Positions 57,910 through 64,000 of a DNA stretch of 64,000 nucleotides are shown here, in pieces (within the stretch, counting starts at the first letter, position 1; each line of letters opens with the position of its first letter). Under the pieces are notes generated by a model that was given only the letters and a program-made list of their open reading frames with translations, was not told where the DNA came from and did not search any database. The translations under genes were made by a program, and so were the position numbers. The DNA is from Gigantopelta aegis (Eukaryota > Mollusca > Gastropoda > Neomphalida > Peltospiridae). The stretch spans positions 43,423,973 through 43,487,972 of the forward strand of contig NC_054707.1 of the NCBI RefSeq assembly GCF_016097555.1, in the 5' to 3' direction.

Positions 57910-58541
57910 GACAGAGATTAATGGATGGAAAAGGAAAGACAAAAATGTTGTTTAAAGACAACTGAGTGTATTTGAGATTACAGCTAATTTAGTTGTCCAA
58001 CATATTGTTATTTCCAGATTTGGTCAAGAGAGAAATATTAGAAACCCGCTGCCACCAAATACGTCTACCGAAAACGTGAATGCTGATTTGTTTATATGTA
58101 TTTGTTTATAGAGTTTCGTGCAACATGTCAGAATCCTAGCTATTTTTGTTAGTACTGAGGGCTATTTTTAATTTACATGTGCGCAATCTTTGCACCAGCA
58201 CCGCGCCAAAATATATTGCACATGGAAAACGACCCTAACTACATGTATAGTTCCAGATAACGTTGTACAGGTAGAGACCTCGATTTATGTTTGAGGGGTT
58301 GTCGGATCTACCTATGTCAGTGAATCGATTGGTATATTTCCTTTACTGGGAACACAAGCCATAAGAATATATCTGTGGCTGCAGTGGAATGTTTTTCTTC
58401 CCTCTAAAGACTATTGTTATACGTAGACCTAGGCTATGATAGTTATGCACTTAAGGTGATCATAGCGCTAAGATCGCTTTGTGGAACGAGGTCACGGTCC
58501 GATGGAGCATAGGGACGTGGTCTTGTATTCATATATATACA

Positions 58542-58714
58542 CAGTGAAACCCCTCTAAACCGGACACCCAATTAAAATGTCCGGGGTTTTTTCTTTTAAT
58601 AAATCCGGTTAGAGAGGTTATGTTCTGTATTGAATTTTAAAAAGGGAAGGTGAAACAATTTCCGGTTTTGAGGGAATTCCGCTTTACAAAGGGTCCGGTT
58701 TTGAGAGGTTTCAC
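58542..58714. mobile_element. pogo/Tigger-like MITE, about 173 bp
   Basis: CAGTGAAACCCCTCTAAACC at left and GGTCCGGTTTTGAGAGGTTTCAC at right, inverted, next to a TA-rich tract. Related ends at 4024-4137 and, more distantly, 11596-12295. Confidence 0.75.
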
Positions 58715-58715
58715 G

Positions 58716-58717
<2 letters not shown>

Positions 58718-58760
<43 letters not shown>
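58718..58760. repeat. (TG)n microsatellite
   Basis: Directly beside the MITE right end. Confidence 0.97.
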
Positions 58761-58761
<1 letters not shown>

Positions 58762-59135
58762 TTGAGTCTCACTATAGAGTATGGTCTTCATTTCACATAT
58801 TATTCTTACGCGCCTGTAGCTGCGTGGTTTAAACTAGTCCTGCGTGTCATTATTAAAAAGTCTATTATTGTCTAGCTGGTCGTTTATGCAATAGTTTATA
58901 TAACCATCAGTGTAATTAAGTGCATCGATCTGAGAAAAAATCTGCTTCCAACCAGCAAGCCATGGAATATGTTCAAACTGACCTAAATCAATACTCTCTA
59001 CTTTATTTCAAATTTAAGTGGTTGCTTAATATACATGTATTTTATTAAATATTTTTTATTGCTGATGTTTTATTTTATACTTCTTCATGATTATATATTC
59101 AAAGTATATACATTTAAGTATTGCATGAAATGGAG

Positions 59136-59137
<2 letters not shown>
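58761..59137. other. No gene or element seen
   Basis: AT-rich, short frames only. Confidence 0.5.

Positions 59138-59201
<64 letters not shown>
59138..59201. repeat. (AT)n microsatellite
   Basis: Uninterrupted AT run of about 64 bp, self-complementary. Confidence 0.97.
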
Positions 59202-59203
<2 letters not shown>

Positions 59204-59251
59204 TTGAAGACATACCCTTTCTAACCTGAAGAGGACGTCGAGCCTGCTGGA

Positions 59252-59308
59252 CTGTGTCCCCAGGGCGGCGTGCTTGAACTTTAATTGGATAAATGCTCGT
59301 CAAATAAT
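59252..59308 (+). mobile_element. Family D SINE tail fragment
   Basis: GGACTGTGTCCCCAGGGC, then GCGTGCTTGAACTTTAATTG. Confidence 0.65.
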
Positions 59309-60115
59309 TTTTAAGTTAATAAGTGGAGACATTCTATTTTTGCTTTAGTCCGCGTCCTGAGAAGGCATACATAGTTTAATTTTATTAAAGTATTGCACCA
59401 TCATGTACATGTATGTAGCCAAGAACTAAGAGACGGCCAATCATATTCTAACATGAAAAAACCCCATTACAAATAGACGGGATAACTAACATGTATGGTA
59501 GTTATGAAGATGGTTGAATAAAGTACATTTAGGGACAAATAAAATTATTTTTGTTCAGGTAATATTTTGTTAGACCATTAAATAGGTCAATGGTCTATGA
59601 CAATATGCCTTTAAATGATATTAGAATACATGTATATAATTTAAGCTATATGACTTTTATCTGATGTGTGAAAAAAAAGTGGTCTCACTTCATTCGTTTA
59701 GTGTATATATTTTGTCCAGATGTTATGATTTGGTTTTCATACTTTAAACAATGTTTCATTTTACCAATAAAACACTAAACTACAGAGTGTTTGTTTTTAT
59801 ATGTATGATCAACAAGGAAAGTAGTATATAGTTTTTGACATCATCCTGTGTACACTATGATGGCATAGATTTGCCATCGACAAAACGACATAACGTAAAA
59901 ACGTTTTTACGACAAAATGGTATATTTTGTGGCGTTTGTTTCTTTTAAATATATTTAAGCCAACATAATTTGTGAATGCATTACAACATATTGTAAAAAC
60001 CAAGTCTACACTAACCTTAACCCCAAATTACGTCATTAGGTCGATTGCAGTTTCTATGCCACCATAAGAAGTGAATGTGACAGATTCAGAATTACATGCA
60101 TATTATGTTTTTGCA
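59309..60115. other. No gene or element seen
   Basis: AT-rich intergenic sequence; a 64-residue minus frame at 59809-60003 lacks recognisable features. Confidence 0.5.
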
Positions 60116-60312
60116 TATCCCAGTAGTAAACCGTTCGCCTGATGCACGGTCGGTCTAGGATCGATCCCCGTCGGTGCATATTCACTTTTTTGCAAGTGCA
60201 CCATGACTGGTATATCAATGGCCGTTCCATGTCCTATCCCGGCTGTTTGATAGTGCATATAAAAGATCCCTTGCTACTAATGGAAAAATGTAGCGGGGTT
60301 ACCTCAGACTAT
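60116..60312 (+). mobile_element. SINE, head A, truncated in the tail
   Basis: CCCAGTAGTAAACCGTTCGC head, CATATAAAAGATCCCTTGCT centre, then GTAGCGGGGTTACC. Confidence 0.8.
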
Positions 60313-60324
60313 ATAGTGTGGGAG

Positions 60325-61180
60325 CCAAGTGAGATTTAATTGTTGCGAGAGTTCCAAAAGGTTTGAGGTGGTTGAGGTGTAGAGGGACCCCAACTGACCA
60401 CAGAAACCCAATTCTTAAGTAAATCTAGTGCGGGAGTAAATAGGGGGCGCTACTGAAATTACCCCCAAAATGGGATTTAATTGTTGTGAAAGTTTCATCC
60501 AAAATTCCTTTGCTACTTGTTAGAGAAACATCTCACTGAGCCCAAATCCACTACTTGAGAAAACAATATTTTGCGAGAAAGGCTACTTAAGAAAGACTCT
60601 AGTGCTAATTAGGATTTAATTGTTATGAACCCTCCATCCTTGGAACCAAATGTAAAATGTAGGGTATGCTCACCCGATTCAGAATCACCAATTTAAGAAA
60701 AATATATTGTGGGCAAGATAAGATAATGAGGCAATTTCATCATTTCATAACTGCATTATGAAGCATGTCGTATGGAATGCTGATGCCAGCATAATACGCA
60801 TTAGTTAAAAACATGCAATGGTATATAGGTCATTAGCGATTTTGACCGATCAACCTGATATGTTTAATAATGGATTGACCTGATCTAGGGAGCTTTGCTT
60901 TCAATAACCGGAACGGCCGCTTATCGAAGATGGCCACTATTGCCAGCCATATTGAATATAGTTTCCTGTGGATAACTCAAGAACGCTGACCCATCAGCCT
61001 TAAAGGTTTATGGTTGATTGCTTTCAACTAGACGGATGGCGATTTCGATAGTGCCACCACTCACAAAATATGGCAACCACATGTCAGCCATATTGAATTT
61101 GGTTTCCACTGGATAACTCAGGACTGCTTTAACTGACTGACCTGAAAGTTTTGTTGTGGATTATACTCAACTCCGGAAAA
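60325..61180. repeat. Very degenerate tandem repeats, period about 140 bp
   Basis: GATTTAATTGTTG-type motifs at 60332, 60474 and 60613; CACCAATTTAAGAAA-type motifs at about 60407, 60547 and 60688; CAGCCATATTGAAT-T at 60944 and 61085 followed by CTGGATAACTCA. All spacings are 139-142 bp. Confidence 0.55.
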
Positions 61181-61529
61181 GTTACTTTTGATAATCTGCA
61201 TGTATTCCCCTTCATCTAAAATGCACAATGTAGCTAAAATAGATCCCGTGGGAATTTTATGTTAATTTTAAGAACCAATGATATTTATAATCACTATTGT
61301 ATACAGATTCAGAAAACAAATATGGTTCCAGTTTTTCTGATGAATATCAAGGTCATTTTGAGGTCACAAAAGGTCACCACTATAAATCTGTTCAATGCAC
61401 TAAGTAAAATAAAGTGTCACTATATTGGCATGTAACATGTTAAAAGAAAGGAAGCCATGTTAACTACACTAAGACATGCATACATATTTGTTTTGTTGTT
61501 GTTAGGGGCGGCTATAGTAATTTGAAGCG

Positions 61530-61530
<1 letters not shown>

Positions 61531-61582
<52 letters not shown>
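61531..61582. repeat. (TG)n microsatellite
   Basis: Uninterrupted TG run. Confidence 0.97.
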
Positions 61583-61585
<3 letters not shown>

Positions 61586-63095
61586 TATTCTAACTACCAG
61601 TATTAGATGTCATACTGATCAAATTCATCACAAAGTTTGCACAGTTTCTGTTAAAAAAGGGATATTTAGTGTCTGTCAAAAAGGGTCTGTTCATTGTAAT
61701 TCAAAAGTAGTGGGTGTACACACCTTTCTGCTAGTGTGTACAATGTGGGCGTTGATAAAGCGCAAGTAAGTTTGCTGAGAAATGTGCGCCATCTTGTCAC
61801 TGTAAAATGTTTTTTCAGACTACTGAACTGATTGGAGACCATTCATAAAGTGTTTTTTTTTCAAAATCACGGATTGTTTTATCACCCGTGCTCCATATAA
61901 ACCTTTTGTACATTTGATCATTATAACCCCCCCCCCCCCCCCCCCCCCCCCCGCGTCCAGTTGTAAATTGATCTTCCACGCTGAAAAGTACATTGGACAA
62001 AATTAGGAGCATGAACTGCATCCATTTGTCACCAATAAAATAATACATTTTGGCGTATGTACCCCCTCCCCTTGTAATGCCCGCCTTACCCACCCTTTCT
62101 GGGCAAATGTACTTTATAGATGGCCCTTGTTGCGCGAGAGCCAGACAAACGTGAGTGCATCAAAATTCATTTTTAAAAAGCCGAGATAATGAAGGAAAAC
62201 TCTTTTTCTTGATCAGTAGTTAAGATGTCGAATTTGTTTTAATGACAATGAAAGCTGAACATATTTACGATGTCTTAGTATATTTGCGGTGTTTATAGCA
62301 TATTAGGTGTTTTAGTTATTTGCTTAAATAGTTGTAGTTACGACAATTATTCATTATTAAATTAAATGTGTCATTTACGACCAACAGTATATCAAGTAAA
62401 TTTAAATATTTATTCTGAAAGAACCATCACTTCTAAAACATTTCAGTTTTACAAATCACATATTTATTTTTAAAAGGGAGAAAGCTTGTAAATAGGAAAT
62501 ATTTAGAAGCAAACATTCAAAAAGGAATACAAGTAGAAGTATGTATTAATAAAATCACAGCTTAAACAAAATATTACGTGAAAAAAAGTTATTTTACTTT
62601 TGTTAATAATAATACGATAAATAAAATAACCAATTGAACAAAATAATAATGTGAAATTCTTGTTTTCTTTGACACACCCCTGATTTTGTGTGGTGCAGGG
62701 TTTCTGCCAGAGGGTAAAATGGGTATGGTACCATACCCAAATATTTTTTCAGAATTAGTTTTTTACGTTAACTTTTTGACAAAATTAATTACTCTTATCA
62801 TTACTGTATGATTTTCTTAATCCTAACCCTAAACTTTAACCCATTTTCTTTCTGAGGGAGGAACACCCCCCCCCCCCCCCCCCCCCCCCACTACCATATC
62901 TCTGTTGACTGTGGTTACATTCAATTCCATAGAGCCATACCAAGAAATTTCTATCCTGCAGAAACCCTGTCGTGGTAGTGCTCCATGTTCGTTGCTTGAT
63001 GATGGTGCATCAGAATCAGACGACTTGTCCATACAAAACCTCTTTTTCTAGGCAAGTATTCGTTCCTGATGAGTCATCAGTAACGCTGATGTCCT
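61583..63095. other. No gene resolved; poly-C tracts at 61927-61953 and 62867-62890
   Basis: AT-rich sequence with two long C runs (G-quadruplex-capable on the minus strand). TTTCTGCCAGAGGGTAAAAT at 62700 resembles TTTCTGCCAGAGGGTACAAG at 26065, a decayed dispersed repeat. Confidence 0.6.
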
Positions 63096-63100
63096 GTTGT

Positions 63101-63207
63101 ATGCAGTGTTCTTTCCGTGTTCTTTGCGCCATGGCAGTCCTTTTGCAGATAGTTCATGGTTCTGCTGCGTCAGAGTGTACTTCACTAGTTTCAAGAATAT
63201 CTTCAAG
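63101..63207 (+). CDS. Candidate signal-peptide exon of an unidentified secreted protein
   Basis: ATG at 63101 encodes MQCSFRVLCAMAVLLQIVHG, then SAASECTSLVSRISS. This is a good signal-peptide shape (one Arg, hydrophobic core, small residues before a cleavage site). It ends at an AG|GTACAT donor with phase 2. The innexin duplication starts 10 bp beyond, so any next exon lies past the window or was separated by the duplication. Prediction from one short exon; may be chance. Confidence 0.3.
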
Positions 63208-63339
63208 GTACATGAGGACGGATGAATGTAATAAAATATTGCATCACTTTTCCAGTCCCCCAGAGATAGATCATAGATGGTGAGGTTTCGCATTTAAACT
63301 AAACAAGAAGAGGGGACAGGTAGATGCTACATCTGGATC

Positions 63340-63340
<1 letters not shown>

Positions 63341-63428
<88 letters not shown>

Positions 63429-63430
63429 AT
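63341..63430. repeat. (CT)n(AC)n microsatellite
   Basis: Same position relative to the innexin stop as the array at 40929, but shorter. Confidence 0.97.
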
Positions 63431-63566
63431 TACACATACACACATACACACACACACACACTCAACTGGTCCTGTAGGTCCTGGTCACATAGATAAAAAT
63501 ATTAGCTTAGCCAAAATAGGATTTGTGTATAACAAAAACGTCCAGACCAATGACCCTGTTCAAACT

Positions 63567-64000
63567 GAACGCTTCCACACCAGTGGCTGTCCTCCTTTCT
63601 CTGAACCAGAATTGAATGTTGCCAGTGGTATGCCTTGTGACGCCGGTGGCCCTGAGGCCTGTGCATAACTTCCAGTTTGTTGTGAGTACAAAGGCTGTAG
63701 GCCTACGTTTCGTCCGGTGTGCATCCCTATTAAACGCAGTGACGTAGGACGTGATACGTGACGTCCTGACGCATGCAACAAACAGACAGGCGAACCACAT
63801 CATGAAGTTGACAGCAGAGACTAAAAATACAGCCAGTACCCAGAACCAAAGGACGACATAGAATTTCTCAAACTCGTCGTTTATTACCAGATCGCACGTT
63901 AATGTGTAGCTTTGGATGTTCTCAAAGTGTTTAATGTGTATGTCACACAGAACGTTTCGCGGAAAGGCAGGAACTGTGGTTTCATTACAACTTAATATTT
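63567..64000 (-). pseudogene. Second innexin copy, 3' part, broken by a 148-bp deletion
   Basis: From the window edge the frame reads as in the first copy (VLCDIHIKHFENIQSYTLTC, TM4 FYVVLWFWVLAVFLVSAVNF, then SYVTAFNR). Between the bases matching 41345 and 41494 of copy 1, 148 bp are missing, which removes about 49 residues after TM4 and shifts the frame. The old C-terminal tail (HTGRNVGLQPLYSQQ) survives out of frame. The predicted product would instead end in about 60 novel residues at the stop near 63507. TM4 and both loop-2 cysteines remain, so a channel with a changed tail cannot be excluded. Confidence 0.85.

Larger units (their letters stand above)
63217..64000. repeat. Right copy of the segmental duplication (left copy 40803-41774)
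   Basis: Starts GGATGAATGTAATAAAATAT and continues through CT/AC repeats and the innexin 3' coding part to the window edge, still homologous at base 64000. Confidence 0.92.

Noticed and set aside
63324-63668. 114-residue frame rich in Ser, Leu, His and Thr
   Set aside because: Made of the CT/CA microsatellite and antisense innexin sequence.

Overview
This is animal nuclear DNA, most likely from a mollusc. It has long multi-exon genes with canonical GT/AG introns, an innexin (the invertebrate gap-junction family), dozens of tRNA-headed SINEs, Tc1, pogo, TTAA-target and hAT-like DNA elements, and many mini- and microsatellites. No prokaryotic feature, rRNA, genuine tRNA gene, LINE reverse transcriptase or viral element was recognised.

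Layout. (1) About 1-29.5 kb, minus strand: sixteen exons of an ABCB8-type mitochondrial ABC half-transporter. Its first exon(s) are not identified and its last lie left of the window. All sixteen exons join in frame and keep Walker A, Q-loop, signature, Walker B and H-loop. The introns are filled with SINEs, MITEs and four notable tandem arrays or repeat clusters. (2) About 29.6-40.8 kb: gene-poor and repeat-rich, with a nearly intact Tc1 transposon (31.0-32.5 kb) inserted in an older repeat that has an empty-site copy at 19.8 kb. (3) 41.2-42.4 kb, minus strand: a complete 399-aa divergent innexin. (4) 47.3-57.9 kb, plus strand: an unrecognised eight-exon gene for a 288-aa secreted, probably GPI-anchored, cysteine-rich protein. 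It is built from three tandem six-cysteine modules, each encoded by one exon pair, with intron phases strictly alternating 1-2-1-2-1-2-1. A decayed extra exon lies beside exon 7. (5) 58-63.2 kb: repeats and no clear gene. (6) 63.2-64 kb, minus strand: a second copy of the innexin 3' half, broken by a 148-bp deletion, in a segmental duplication that continues past the window.

SINE names used in the entries. Head A is a tRNA-like head with the motif GACGTAGCCCAGTGGTAAA. Head C begins CCGGCCTCGGTGGCG and is joined to the same central region (AAAAGATCCCTTGCT). Tail T1 ends near GAGTGCGTCGTTAAATAAA; tail T2 ends near CTCTAGTGGTGTCGTTAAAC. Family D has a head like C but a different body ending TTAATTGGATATAAGCACG. 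Family E is a 3' module containing GTGCTACAACAGCTTG. Sharing of the central region between heads and tails resembles the modular CORE/Meta-type SINE superfamilies; assignment to a named superfamily was not possible here.

No functional link between the three genes is visible. The innexin and the cysteine-rich gene are divergently arranged, about 4.9 kb apart. A broken second innexin follows the cysteine-rich gene, so this part of the locus may have been duplicated as a block.
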